Assembly: GCA_022419385.1 (NCBI GenBank) | Contig: JAJUBI010000002.1 | Coordinates: 1,984,001-2,048,000 of the forward strand | Source: Paraconiothyrium sp. Pb-2020 | Lineage: Eukaryota; Ascomycota; Dothideomycetes; Pleosporales; Didymosphaeriaceae | Reading direction: 5' to 3' | DNA: 64,000 nt | Shown: piece by piece, positions 33,815-45,238 of the stretch | Numbering within the stretch: the stretch's first letter is position 1 | Layout of the letters: each line of letters begins with the position of its first letter | Made by a program: the position numbers and the translations under genes | The notes under the pieces: generated by a model | What the model saw: only the letters and a program-made list of their open reading frames with translations | The model's database searches: none | What the model was told of the DNA's origin: nothing

Positions 33815-36080
33815 ATGAACAGACAACGCTGTGAAGTCGTGTGCCGCTTGCGCGCTTTCGCGACGCCGTTGCCGCGGTCCAGCTTTGGAAACGGCAGGTC
33901 CTTTCCACGGCCAGCGCCGGCTTTCTCTCTCCGGTCCCACTCCACGGCACCTTCACTTGAGCCCCGTCGCACCACCTCAATCGCAAACACTACAGTCCCC
34001 GGAACATCAAAGAGAAATCCTTTTGCAAGAGCAAGAGAACGCCGCGGGGCACTGTATTCCACCATGCACAAAGCGCCTGCCGCTAAAGTCACGGTCCCAA
34101 TGACGGAACCCAATGTCACCATCAAAACGCCAAGAGATCCGAACACGCTGTCCAACTACCACAACTTTTTGACGAAACATACCGTCGCTGAGTTTGACAT
34201 CGACTTCGAGAAGAAGGTACTCAACGGTGGTGTAGAACTGACGTTTGAGAGCTTGACGGACGGTGAGACTAAGGATATCATACTGGACACAAGGTTAGTC
34301 CTCCCCTCCTTCCTGTCCGCAATTCGGACAAGTCTAGTGTCAAGCGCATAGGATTGGTTTTGTGCTTCCGATACTGATATCATCATACAGTTTTCTCGAC
34401 ATCAAAGACGTTAAGCTTAATGATAAGGAAGTCAAGTGGCATGTTGGCGAGCGCATAGAGCCGTATGGCGCTCCGTTGACCGTCACGCTTGACAATGGCA
34501 TAGAGAAGGGTCAAAGTATTAAGATCGCAGTCAAACTTTCCACCACGGACAAATGCACCGCGCTGCAGTGGATGACGCCGGCGCAGACGTCGAACAAGAA
34601 ACACCCGTACATGTTCTCGCAGTGCCAGGCGATCCATGCACGCTCCGTATTTCCGTGCCAGGATACGCCCGATGTCAAGTCGACTTTCGAATTCAAGCTT
34701 CGATCTCCGCTTCCTGTTCTCGCATCAGGCCTGCCTACGGGGTCTCACCAGTATGAGACTGGGGCCGATGACAAGACCGGAACCCTACTATACACATTCG
34801 AGCAGAAGGTTCCTATCCCGAGTTACTTATTTGCTGTAGCGAGCGGTGACATTGCCTCCGCTTCCATTGGCCCCAGAAGTCTTGTCAACACCGGCCCAGA
34901 GGAGCTCTTGGACTGCCAACGTGAGCTTGAAGGCGAACTAGAACCATTCATGAAGGCAATTCATTCTATCGTCAAGGTACCTTACCAATGGACTCAATAC
35001 AACTGCCTGATTTTACCGCCTTCTTTCCCTTACGGTGGCATGGAGAACCCAGTCTGGACATACGCCACGCCGTCCATCATTTCTGGCGACAAGCAGAACG
35101 TCGATGTCATCGCGCACGAACTGTCACACTCTTGGTCCGGCAACCTGGTAAGCGCAGGTAGCTGGGAGCACTTCTGGCTCAACGAGGGTTGGACCACGTA
35201 TCTCGAACGGAGGATTGCCGGTTACGTGCATGGAGAAGAGCACCGCCACTTCTCCGCCATCATTGGTTGGAAAGCCCTCGAAGACTCCATCAAGAACTAT
35301 GGCGAGGATCACGAATACACAAAGCTCATCGTCGACCTTAAAGGCAAAGATCCGGACGACGCTTTCAGCTCGATCCCCTACGAGAAGGGCTTCCACGCTC
35401 TCTACGCATTCGAGCTACTGCTGGGCAAGGAGAAGTGGGATACCTTCATCCCACACTACTTTGACACATTCAAGTTCAAATCTCTGGACAGCTACGATTT
35501 CAAAGCATGCCTGCTCGATTTCTTCTCCAAGGACGCAGAAGCCGCGAAGAAGCTTGATGAGTTCGACTGGGACAAACTGTTCTACACGCCTGGTTTTCCG
35601 ACAAAACCCAAGTTTGACGACACGCTAGTTAAAACATGCTACGCACTCGCATCGAAATGGGAAGCCCGCATCAATAAGAAAGACACCTCATTCACCCCTC
35701 AACTATCTGACATTGACGGTTGGGTCGCCAATCAATCCGTCGTTTTCCTCGAGCGCCTGCAAGCTATCTCCGAGTCCTTCACGCCCGAAGACGTCCACCT
35801 GCTCGGCGAGACTTACGGCTACACTACCACTAAGAACATCGAAGTTCTGAGTCGTTTCTTGACTGTTGGGCTACGCGCTAAAGCCGAAGAGACGTACCAA
35901 CCGACCGCGCAGCTGCTGGGTAAGATTGGACGGATGAAGTTTGTGAGGCCGCTGTTCAGATTATTGGAAAAGGCGAATCGCGATTTGGCGGTCAGAACTT
36001 TTGAGAAGCACAGGGACTTTTACCATCCCATCTGCAGACAGATGGTGGAGAAGGATCTGTTTGGAGAAGAGGAGAAATAG
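33815..36080 (+). CDS. Leukotriene A4 hydrolase / M1 aminopeptidase
   Basis: Exons 33815..34293 and 34391..36080; 722 residues from the first ATG or 639 from the ATG at 34064. The M1 family markers are complete: the exopeptidase motif PYGGMENP, zinc site VIAHELSHSWSGNLV (His 402 and His 406 in long numbering) and third ligand in WLNEGWTTYLERR. The C-terminal HEAT-like domain typical of LTA4H is present and ends DLFGEEEK. The enzyme is an aminopeptidase with epoxide-hydrolase capacity, usually cytosolic and nuclear. The N-terminal 83 residues are rich in Arg, Ser and Pro and poor in acids, like a mitochondrial presequence, whereas the ATG at 34064 has a CCACCATG context. The intron lies in the conserved ILDT-SFLDIKDV stretch. 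Confidence 0.95.
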
Positions 36081-36239
36081 CGCAGTTGCTTGGATGAGGG
36101 ATATGAGTGGTTCGCTGTAACTATGAGCCATCTCAAGAAGACAGTTCCGAAGACAATAAAATATAAACAAGCAATCACTTGGAATAGCTATATGTTGCAT
36201 ATCTATCTGATGAGACTTTCTGATTACCTACACCCTCTC

Positions 36240-36920
36240 TCAAGCCTTCTCGCCGTTGGGAATCTTCTCATATGCCTTCTTCACTTCATTCAAGCCGGCC
36301 ATCCCATCGAGCCACACCTTGACCTTCGGATACTTCTCTAGACTCAACCTCGCAAAATTATACTGGTACACCCACGGATAGAAGTGAACGTCGACCACGC
36401 TCGGCTTATCTCCACCCACAATGTACTTTTCCCCGCTCCTTTCTAGCTGCTCTTCGAGGACGCCAAAGCACCGGTACGCTTGCTCCTCGTATCTTTGCAG
36501 CGCCCCCTCGATCTTCTCAGGGTGGTAATGTCTGAACCAGTTCACCTGACCCATCATTGGACCTAGTGTGCTGACCAGAAAGAATACCCACTGGTCGTGC
36601 TCCACTCTGCTCTTCTCATCGTCTTTCGGTCCCATTATATTCTTACCTTTCGGAGCAGCGTCGTACGTACGCAAAAGGTAGTTCAGACAAGCGCCGCTCT
36701 CCCAGGACGTAATGCCGGTGTTTGGATCTTCGAGCGCAGGAACGCGGCCGTTGGGGTTTATCTTCGTGAAGGTCGCGCCTTTGACGCCGTTCGGCGCGTC
36801 GCCGAAGTCCCAGAGCTTGACGGTATAGGGGAGAGACAGGATCTCGAGGGCGATAGCGACTTTATAGGGGTTTGGGCCTGTGGAATGGGCATGGAGAATG
36901 AGTGGTTTGAGGGAAGACAT
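36240..36920 (-). CDS. Glutathione S-transferase, Ure2-like
   Basis: One exon, 226 residues. The N-terminal thioredoxin-like domain has HSTGPNPYKVAIALEIL, with Asn at the position used by Ure2-type GSTs to hold glutathione, the cis-Pro loop GRVPALEDP and the ESGACLNYLLRTY motif that binds the gamma-glutamyl group. The helical C-terminal domain includes PSVVDVHFYPWVY (N-capping-like SxxD) and ends NGEKA. A soluble glutathione transferase or peroxidase for detoxification is expected. It converges on the leukotriene A4 hydrolase gene with about 160 bp between stops. Confidence 0.92.
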   Translation of the reverse strand: MSSLKPLILHAHSTGPNPYKVAIALEILSLPYTVKLWDFGDAPNGVKGATFTKINPNGRVPALEDPNTGITSWESGACLNYLLRTYDAAPKGKNIMGPKDDEKSRVEHDQWVFFLVSTLGPMMGQVNWFRHYHPEKIEGALQRYEEQAYRCFGVLEEQLERSGEKYIVGGDKPSVVDVHFYPWVYQYNFARLSLEKYPKVKVWLDGMAGLNEVKKAYEKIPNGEKA

Positions 36921-37528
36921 TATGAATGATGGGATTTGCTTTGCTTCACAAAGGTTTTTGTGCGTGTATTCGCGAGGTGTTGCTCCTATATGAAGAGGAC
37001 GAGAAAAATGTGGGGATTATATCTGGACCCTGAACTGTTTACGTCACCGCGGGGTTTTATTATATGAAGCCATAATTACAAATGCGGAGGGGAGATCGAT
37101 CGGCACTGGAAGTTGACAGGGCTGTCTGTGAATTCGGAGTAATTGGGGTAGATTTGGAGGTGATTCTGCTTGTGCTTGTAAGCAATTGGAGTACTTCAGA
37201 ACCAAGGAAGACAGTTTCGGGGTAGTTGAGAGCACCACTCGGACCGAATGTTGTCATGGAAGTGCGTCGCTAGCTTAAAAAGTTCCGCGTGGAATTGGTG
37301 TCGTGTTTGAATGGGGTTACAACTCTATATTGGGCAGTAGGTGGATCCTGTGGGTCCTACACAAATAATTTTGGGCAACAACCGAGATCGCGACAATAGC
37401 AGAATATGAACGCTTCAAGCGCCGAGTCCAACAAAAATAGAATGCATGTGGACGCTGCATATATACAATTCAAGTCAATTGTGGTGTCATCGGCTATGCA
37501 AGCGCACGTGTCCATCACATTCACTCAT
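36921..37528. other. Intergenic, GST promoter side
   Basis: About 600 bp between the GST start and the tRNA gene. No protein gene seen. Confidence 0.5.
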
Positions 37529-37613
37529 GGTTGTGTAGTGTAGCGGTTATCACTCCGGATTCTGATCACCTCAGGACATTCCGGCAACCCCGGTTCGATT
37601 CCGGGCACGACCT
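37529..37613 (+). tRNA. tRNA-Gln (anticodon CTG) with 13-nt intron
   Basis: The acceptor stem GGTTGTG pairs with CACGACC at 37606-37612 (one G-T wobble). The D arm contains A-box-like TAGTGTAGCGG, the anticodon stem CCGGA pairs with TCCGG, and the T arm CCCCGGTTCGATTCCGGGC contains the B box. The anticodon loop reads TTCTGA with anticodon CTG. An extra 13 nt, TCACCTCAGGACA, follows position 37, the standard site of eukaryotic tRNA introns, before the closing T. The discriminator base is T. The spliced tRNA would decode CAG. Confidence 0.93.
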
Positions 37614-37617
37614 ATTA

Positions 37618-37621
37618 TTTT
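37618..37621 (+). terminator. Pol III T-run terminator
   Basis: A TTTT run four bases after the tRNA-Gln discriminator base, the usual RNA polymerase III termination signal. Confidence 0.75.
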
Positions 37622-37793
37622 GGAGGTTCTCCTTTCCCCTCCTTCCCCAAAAAATTCAGCGACTTCTCCTTTTTGCTGTTTCGGGCTCGTTTATCATTCG
37701 AAAAGAACTGAGCTGAGGGGTCCAAATACTATGTTATAATACAAGAATTCGAAGCCGATCACCCTAATTACGAACGCCGTGATTACATGTAAA

Positions 37794-40700
37794 TTAGAAG
37801 GACACCTTAGCCACCTCCGCTGCAACACCAACAATGTAGCAAAACGCTCCCGCCCAGATAGCAGTTTTCGCTATACCAACCATTCCAACCCTTCTCCTTT
37901 CCTTCTTCTCTGGCTTCTTCGTGCTCTTTCTCGACCTGTTCATTTCCATGTGATACTCATCCGCCTTCCTCCGTCTTTCTGCAAAATCAACCTCCTGGTC
38001 CAAATCGGATCTGACACCTACGAAGCCAGTAGGACTCAGAGTAGTCGTGCCGTCAACGGGATTTATGCCCTTCCAGCCCTCTACTTCATCGACATCTCCC
38101 TTTTTCTCTACGTTCGTTTTATCCACCGTGGTTGTGGTGTTCTTCTCTGCTGTTGCGTTGGATGGTGATGCCGTTCGAATACTGAGCACATCCGCCTTCA
38201 CGGCAATTACATGGAAGGATTCCGGAAGATGATCAACAAACTTTGCCGGATGGGAAAGCGTAGCAAGTGCTTCGTGCAAGGGTACGGGTATGATAGGCGG
38301 ATTTGGCTGCGGGACTTGCGATGTGGTGATGGAGAGTTTGTCGGTTTCGGCGTTATAAACGAGCGTCTTGTAGGATATAGGGACATGACTTTCGGTTGAG
38401 GCGTCGTAGCTGTACTCGTTGCCATCAGCGGTTGCGGATGCTAAGTTATCATGCATATCTTTCAGGTCGGCCGCAGCGACATCTGGCTCAATCCAGGCGG
38501 GGTCTGGAGGTGATGATTCCTGGCGAACAATTTCTCTGTTATTTCTGGTCAGACGCAAATCTTCCACCACAGCTAATCTATCGAGTGTATTTTTCTCCAT
38601 TGCTGTTCCGACTTCAACTGCACCCCCCGTAGTTGCAACAATCTCCTTGGGTGCGTGAGCGGAGTCCGTCGCGGACGTCGAAGCTTCGCCAAGAATCAAA
38701 GCTGATATCTCGTCTTCTTTGAGCATTTGTATCGATGGTTGTTGCTTAGGTGTCTCCTTTCCAAGCACGTCCGTTAGCTCCTCGATGATGGGTAGCGGCC
38801 TTCCCATGGGCTGAACCTGCCAGTGGTCTACAGTGATCGCCCCGTATGTCTCCTCGTACGCTTTCCTGACCTCCTTTACCAAATCCTTATCGCCCTTCGC
38901 CTTCCTCGCTGCATTGACTGCACCATCTTCCTCCGCATCCGCGTTTTTGCCTAGGCTGTCTAACTGTAAGCCAAACGGCCTGAATAAGCTATGTGCAAGC
39001 GGATTCGGGCCATCGAAGGGTTTTCTGACGAATGGCTTTGGTGGGTGCTTGTAACCATCATCGGAAAGACCGCGCATTGCAGCTTTCTGCTTGTTGACTT
39101 CGCCTTCCAGTTGTTGGTTGGCGAGACTGGTATCGACAGTCTGTTTCTTGGAGCTGTCTCTGTCGGTCACGGATGCGAGGGCTTCAACGACCGAAGGGTC
39201 CGATAAGGCAGCCTTCAACTCCTCGGTCTTCATTGGGAGCTCATCTTCTGCATTAGGATCGATACCCAGAATATTCATTGATCTCGACACCAGCTTCAAA
39301 AGCGCAAGCTGTGTATCTTGCAGTGCCAGAAGCCTGTGCAGGGCCTCTCTGGCTACGAGTCCGGCTGAAGTTCCAGCCTCGACCTCGATACGCCCTTGCA
39401 GCCCAGAGACCGCCAGACGTGTGAGTTTAACATTCTTGCCGAGCACTTCAGAAGCGTATTTGAGGCGTTTTTCTTGAAGGAACGGAGGCTTGATGGCTCG
39501 ATCGATACCGTCAACGGCTTTGCAGGCCTTATTGTACTGCTTGTCAGTGTCTAAGAGCGCCTGTCTAAGTTGCCCGATTCGCTTGTGTGCCGCCGCTTTG
39601 GAGGCATCCGCATCCTGTGTGTCTTTCAAGGCAGCCGGCAAGTCTCTGTATAGTCTTACAGCCCCAACAGAAGCTCTGATTTCGTCTCTGTTCAGGCGGC
39701 CTACCAGCTCTGCAGAGGCTGGAATATCTTTGACTAGTTCATCTTTGATGCTTGCAAACGCGCGACGACCTTTTAGAACCCCAAGCCCTATGCCCTTTAA
39801 AAATTGTTCGTCAGCCCCCGCAAGCTGACCTGCCACGAGCGGGACCGGATCCTGCCAGAAATGTTGCGCAATCACATTGCCACCATTATGCAACCATCTC
39901 GACATGAAGTCAAGGCTTGTGTCAAGAACTGATATTGTCTTCGAAGGCATGTCTTCGGTCTTCCGTTCTGGCATAATCGTATTTGGCTCATTTCCAGAGG
40001 CCTCCTGTGCCCGTTGTTTTATCTCGCTCGTCTTCCGTCGCACATATTGATCATTCCTAATCTTGGCTTCGAGCATGGGATCAATCTCTGGTGTGTCTTT
40101 GTTGAACTCTGCATCAAGCTTTTGCCTGGCAGCAGCCTTATTTGCATTATCACCTTTCGTACGACCCATGGAGGCGCGAACGTGGTCGGCAGTCAAAAAG
40201 TCTAGATCATCTTCTGGAAGCTGTTTCAGAACGTTCGAAGTGGATCTTCGGGGGTTTATGAGTGTTTCGTGATCGGTCTGGCCGAATTTGAGGTCCCTCG
40301 TGCTCAAGGTATCTAGCTTAATGTTCGGGAAACCTTCAACTTGCCTGTCTGCGTCTTTCCCTGATGGTAGCATCCAGTCATCTGTGCAGATCTTCGGATA
40401 CGGAGAAAATTGGGACGTCGGTGGATCCTCAGCCCTTTCCGGTGTCTCTATAACACTAACAAGAGCTTTATGTGCCTTTGCGTTATCGCCAGTCTCTGCT
40501 ACACTCCTCTCGGACTGCTCGAACTCTTGCCTGTCCAAGCGCGAGTTCGACGAACCATGGGAGTCTATAACAGTTTTCCCAGTGCTTGATTGTAATGATG
40601 AAAACTTAGGTTTTACTGCAGGTTGCGGATCCTGTCCAAAATTTCGGTCATTCTCGATAGAGGAGTTGTCCTTGACCGCGACATCAACGACGGGCACATT

Positions 40701-41666
40701 AGTCTTTTTCCTTACTTTCATGGCAGATCCTAACACTGCTCTACGCTCCAGCGCAGTTTGTCGCCAGTCATTGCTGTTTGATTGACTAAACGAAACGGGA
40801 GATGGTTCTTGGATCTTGTCGGCGAGAAATTCCTCAATGAAACACGTCTCTCGGGCTGTCGCAGCTTGATTCGATTGTACCTCTCTCCAGGAGTTGGTCT
40901 CTAGCCTGGGAGTTGCTGCAGTAGACGAAATGATATCGGTCTCAGGCGTTTTTGTAGAAGTGTGCTCTTCTGGCTCCGGCTCCTCCAGGGTCTGTCTGTC
41001 CCTGCGAAACCCCTGAACTACGTCTTCGTGGACGCCGGCTGGTTTATGAAATGCGTTTACTGACGTTTCGCGTGGCCTCCGTGGGTCCGATGGACTCTCT
41101 ACACCATCATTCCAGAATTCCTTCTCAAATCTGCGACTCCTGTACGAGGGAGTCATGTGTGAAGGCTGCGGGAACATGCTCTCGTGTTTTTTCGTGCCAC
41201 TGTCTTCGGCAGCATCAATATTAACCTTCTTTGGGTACACGTCTTCACCGTTTTCTCCCTTCGCTTCATTGTCCCGACCACGCAAGCCCATATCCTCCAA
41301 CATCCATCTCGGAAACGTCTTCTCCACCCACGCTAACCCCTTTCTATGCATCTCCCTCTGCTTCTCGATATACCCTTCCAGTCCGTGTCCCCTCAGCATA
41401 TCCTCGCTAGCACCAAAGAGCGCCCCGTATGGGTCCGCTTCGATCCGCTTCCTCCACCGCTGAAGATGTCGTTGACGCATCCACTCGAGGTCGGACATGC
41501 CCTCAGGCTTATTGTCACCATTGTTGTCCCGCTCGTCGTTGTGTCGAGCGGAGGTTGCGTCGGACTTGGAGAAGCAGCGAGCGGAGGAGCGAACGAGTGT
41601 TGTGGAGCGGTAGATGGATCGGCGAGCAGGGGCGCGAGACCAAAGGGTGGGGTCGCGGTGTAGCAT
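37794..41666 (-). CDS. Large mitochondrial-type protein, unknown function
   Basis: A single exon of 1290 residues starting at the ATG at 41666 (MLHRDPTLWSRAPARRSIYR, then SSARCFSKS), chosen because this gives a classic Arg/Ser-rich mitochondrial presequence; an upstream in-frame ATG at 41741 would add 25 residues. A WMRQRHLQRWRKRIEADPYG block follows (about 63-82), then several hundred disordered residues. The middle has long helical segments with conserved character (KKRIGQLRQALLDTDKQYNK-like, GLVAREALHRLLALQDTQLA) and the block HSLFRPFGLQLDSLG. The C-terminus has a basic stretch (KKPEKKERRRVG) and one hydrophobic segment IAKTAIWAGAFCYIVGVAAEV, so it may be tail-anchored. I do not recognise a named family; it looks like an uncharacterised fungal mitochondrial membrane protein. 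Confidence 0.78.
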   Translation of the reverse strand: MLHRDPTLWSRAPARRSIYRSTTLVRSSARCFSKSDATSARHNDERDNNGDNKPEGMSDLEWMRQRHLQRWRKRIEADPYGALFGASEDMLRGHGLEGYIEKQREMHRKGLAWVEKTFPRWMLEDMGLRGRDNEAKGENGEDVYPKKVNIDAAEDSGTKKHESMFPQPSHMTPSYRSRRFEKEFWNDGVESPSDPRRPRETSVNAFHKPAGVHEDVVQGFRRDRQTLEEPEPEEHTSTKTPETDIISSTAATPRLETNSWREVQSNQAATARETCFIEEFLADKIQEPSPVSFSQSNSNDWRQTALERRAVLGSAMKVRKKTNVPVVDVAVKDNSSIENDRNFGQDPQPAVKPKFSSLQSSTGKTVIDSHGSSNSRLDRQEFEQSERSVAETGDNAKAHKALVSVIETPERAEDPPTSQFSPYPKICTDDWMLPSGKDADRQVEGFPNIKLDTLSTRDLKFGQTDHETLINPRRSTSNVLKQLPEDDLDFLTADHVRASMGRTKGDNANKAAARQKLDAEFNKDTPEIDPMLEAKIRNDQYVRRKTSEIKQRAQEASGNEPNTIMPERKTEDMPSKTISVLDTSLDFMSRWLHNGGNVIAQHFWQDPVPLVAGQLAGADEQFLKGIGLGVLKGRRAFASIKDELVKDIPASAELVGRLNRDEIRASVGAVRLYRDLPAALKDTQDADASKAAAHKRIGQLRQALLDTDKQYNKACKAVDGIDRAIKPPFLQEKRLKYASEVLGKNVKLTRLAVSGLQGRIEVEAGTSAGLVAREALHRLLALQDTQLALLKLVSRSMNILGIDPNAEDELPMKTEELKAALSDPSVVEALASVTDRDSSKKQTVDTSLANQQLEGEVNKQKAAMRGLSDDGYKHPPKPFVRKPFDGPNPLAHSLFRPFGLQLDSLGKNADAEEDGAVNAARKAKGDKDLVKEVRKAYEETYGAITVDHWQVQPMGRPLPIIEELTDVLGKETPKQQPSIQMLKEDEISALILGEASTSATDSAHAPKEIVATTGGAVEVGTAMEKNTLDRLAVVEDLRLTRNNREIVRQESSPPDPAWIEPDVAAADLKDMHDNLASATADGNEYSYDASTESHVPISYKTLVYNAETDKLSITTSQVPQPNPPIIPVPLHEALATLSHPAKFVDHLPESFHVIAVKADVLSIRTASPSNATAEKNTTTTVDKTNVEKKGDVDEVEGWKGINPVDGTTTLSPTGFVGVRSDLDQEVDFAERRRKADEYHMEMNRSRKSTKKPEKKERRRVGMVGIAKTAIWAGAFCYIVGVAAEVAKVSF

Positions 41667-42710
41667 ATTAGAGGTTATCGAACGGGTGAATGGATCAGTG
41701 TGTACTGTGAGTGCGCATGGGAGCGCACAGGTGGCGTCCAAGAGCTCGTTCGAGGACGTTGCAGGCTGACGCTATTTCGGACGTCTACAACAGCTAATGA
41801 GGAACTAATGGCCACAGATCAATCGACAGCCTCGTGCGGATGGATCGAAGCGTTCTGAATCGAGAGTTCCGTTTCGTGCTTTCGGGCCTTGATGCCGTTG
41901 TCGCCGTTTAAAGCAAAGGCGGAGTCAACTAAGAGCTACCGGGAGCTGCCCGATCAAGAGATGCATACACAGGCATCCACAAAGGAATCTTTCGTGTCTG
42001 GGGACACCATCATCACTGGTAGTTCATGAGCAAAGTGATACGACACGATTCCGCCTCTCCGCATCGCCGTGTCGGAGGTAAGCTTGACGCCGGTGCACCT
42101 ATCATCGCTCGCGGGGTACATGCATTACAGCCACATGATCACGTATTCCGCACCCCCACGTTTCCGATAGACGTGTCAAACCCAGCTTCACACTCTGCCT
42201 ATGCCTGTTGGCTGACAACTCTCTCAAAGATATAGGGTAACAGACGATCATTCCTTGTCACAAAGAAGCTCACACGAGGGGTTGAGCTTTCCCCACATTG
42301 CGATAAGGCGATAAGACAGTGACCCGACCCACAATTGACTGGAAGGGATCGATCTATCCGCAACAAACACTATAGGCATCATGTTCGAGCATCTTAAGAG
42401 TCCGTCGAGTCACTAAGAGGTAGCAAAAGGTAGCTCATTCGGGATTGGCTTGCAGATAGGCAGCAACGCAACGGAACGCTATGTGCACGCGTGGTTAACA
42501 CAATGATATCCCTCTCATAATCTACAGCCTACAGATGCTTTACTCTGCTTCCCTTACCAACCCAAGTCCAGCCCAAGCTCGGGCATGCAACGCCGATACG
42601 CCACGCCAAGTGCTTTGAAAAAATGCCAAAAAGTATCTTACCAGCACCTATGCGAAACCCAACACCACCATATACACCACCTACAACACATAGCCTCACG
42701 CGATCGACCT
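41667..42710. other. Intergenic
   Basis: About 1 kb upstream of the large mitochondrial-type gene, reaching the stop of the PDI gene. No gene seen; open frames at 42585-42905 are antisense to the PDI C-terminus. Confidence 0.5.
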
Positions 42711-44918
42711 CTAGTCGTTCTTTCCCAAGCCAGTCCCGCCCAATATCCCGTCCTTCTCTCCCAGCTGGAAGTACCCGCCTGTTCTCCGCTTTCTCTTGGC
42801 AAGATACGATGCAGCGATGCCGACGACGGCCAGAGCCACTGCGAAGATGGGGTGATCGGAGCCAAAGCGGCGGATGGAGTGGAAGAAGGACATGAAAGTT
42901 CCTGAGGTGGATTTCGGGCTAATCGTAGATGGGTTCTTAGTTACTTCTTTGACGGTGTCGAGGATGGAGGAACGGCTGGGACGAATAAATTCGCCGTTAA
43001 TGCTGACGTCCCAATAGCGGTTGTTCTGAGTGTAAGTTAGTCAAATGCTAGGAGGACTCTCAGAGAGCGACTTACGTCTTCGTCGTTGATGACAACCCTC
43101 TCCCCATCTTTCACGTCAATGCCGAATGTCGTCCGAATCCAGCGCTCCCAGAATACACCATCCACCCAAGCAAACCCAACCTGTCTCCGCTTGATGTCGT
43201 TCATATCGATACGGGTGCCCTTGGCATCACGCAGAGCTCGCTGATCTCCTTTGTCTTCAGCTTCTTCAATGCGCAGCTGCTTTGCGTCTCGAAGTTCTTG
43301 ACGTTCGAGCTGGTACATCTGGTCTTCCTTGTCAATCCATTCGAGGGCGGCATTCTTGAGTTCGCGCCTAGCGGCCTCGAATTCAACCTTGTTCTCCCTG
43401 TCCAATATGGCAAGTACAACCATCTTTCCATCCATAATCTCACGAGCATTTTCACCCTTAAGTTCAGGGACGATTGGAATCCAGACTGATTTCATCCATG
43501 ACAACAATTTCTGTGTGTCGCGCATCTCCTTTGGCGTACGACGGTCGTAGTATGTCGGCTTACCATCCCTGGAGACCATCATACGCGGCCAGGTAGAGAT
43601 CTTGAAACGGTCGAACATGGCCTGGTCATTGGTCTTGACAAGCTTCGCCTTGCCGACCAGGTTTAGAGTGAGCCGGTCAAGCGCCTGGAAGTCTTCCGAA
43701 GTCGTCGCATGGTCGTAGAAGTACACGAAGATGACCTCCTCGGTCTTCTCCATCTCTTTGAATGCTGCAAGGTCTACGTCCTGGACTCCCTCCCCCACCG
43801 CAACGGCCTTGTTAGCATAATCGAGGAAATCACCCAGCCCGCGCATGCCGTTATACTCGGTACGCTCGCCTCCACGGAAGAAAAGAATGGTAGGATATCC
43901 CTTAACGCCAGCATCCTTGCAAAGCCTGTTGTTCGCGTCGCAGTCAACCTCTCCAATGTTGAGTTTGCCCTGCATCTCACGAGCCATTTGTGCCCACATA
44001 GGAGCCATTGCCTGGCAATGGTGGCACCACGGCGCGTAAAATTTGATGAACCAGGGATCAGAAGTAGTTGTTACTAATTCTTGGAACGTGTCCGGTGTGA
44101 GAGCGACCGATATACCTGAGGGGTTCGGGGTCGAGGTGGGCTCCGCGGGCGTGGGTTTGGCCATCTTGGGAGGGTCGCTTGTTCTAGAAGGTGTTTCACT
44201 AGTTGTTTCCTTTGCGGCCTCCACTCCTTGATTATTTTCCTTTGCCTCGCCTTCTGTCTCCGGTCCGGTCTCGACGGAGTTCGCCCCAACCTTTGGCAAC
44301 TTTGGTCCACCTTGCTTGCGGGACCCTGGTTTTATAGTCTCCAAGATCTCTTCCACCCAGCTACTCATATCTTTGAGTGACTGTTCGCCAATCTTCTTCG
44401 TGACTTCCTTTCCATCCTTGTATTGTACGATCGAAGGGTAATTTTGTATATCGTGGTCCCCGCATGTGTCCCTATATGCCAAACAGTCGACCTTTGCGAA
44501 TTTGAAATCGTACCATCGAGTGAACGAGTTAAGGCCGTCTTCATCGTTCTCTTGGGATGTGGTGATGGGCTTGGAGGTGTAGTAGAATTCGTATAATGTT
44601 TGATACACGGGCTTGAACCGCATGCAATGCGGGCACGCGGGTGAGTAATACTCGACAATCCTGGAATAGTCAGTGGTTGTCAGAGCGCATGAAGTTGACC
44701 TCGTACCAGTTTCCATGGCTGATTTCCTTGTCCACGTCCGTACCGAGCTCCTTCATTGGTGGCACGGTCTGGCCATTGAATATAGTATCGGGCGCAACCT
44801 CTTCCTCCCAGTCATCTTCTGCTTTGGTAGAGTCGCCCTTTGCGGGAGCACGTGGTTCTACGGCGAGCGATGTGGCAATGGTCGCCAGCGAAAGGAGGGA
44901 GAATAATACGAAGCGCAT
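42711..44918 (-). CDS. Transmembrane protein disulfide isomerase (Eps1-like)
   Basis: Exons 44918..44707, 44660..43076 and 43025..42711; 703 residues. A signal peptide MRFVLFSLLSLATIATSLA is clear. Thioredoxin domain 1 has VEYYSPACPHCMRF with active site CPHC (80-83). A low-complexity Glu/Pro/Thr linker follows, then thioredoxin domain 2 with KFYAPWCHHCQAM (CHHC, 283-286), a redox-inactive-like third domain and a long charged helix (QLERQELRDAKQLRIEE). The last exon supplies a membrane helix HPIFAVALAVVGIAASYLA and a cytosolic tail KRKRRTGG. Length, membrane anchor and two active sites resemble yeast Eps1, an ER-membrane PDI in quality control. The N-terminal site is CPHC rather than CGHC, suggesting a more reducing redox potential (inference). 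Confidence 0.88.
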
Positions 44919-45238
44919 CGCGGCGAGTGCGTCCTGTCCGCGACAGGCTGGCCTCTTGATCTAAGATCAGGGCCGATCGCAGCGCTGGTATATCTGTGAT
45001 GGAGCGCACGGGCGACTGTACTATTAGTAAATGTGTCCCTGGCGGCGTCCGTTTGGCAGGGAATGAGAGGGGCTCGGGGCTGATGCGCCGCAGAAGTACA
45101 GAATGGCCACAGGAGTGCTTGAGCGAGCGACAGGGATCTGCTTCCCCGGGGCTTGGCGAATCGCAACTTCCCTTGACGGCATCATTATCGTTGCCCATCC
45201 ATTGCAACCACACCTCGCCCCAGACCACCACAAGAACC
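44919..45238. promoter_or_regulatory. Divergent promoter: PDI and complex I subunit
   Basis: The 320 bp between two divergent start codons must hold both promoters. No specific binding site is claimed. Confidence 0.45.
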
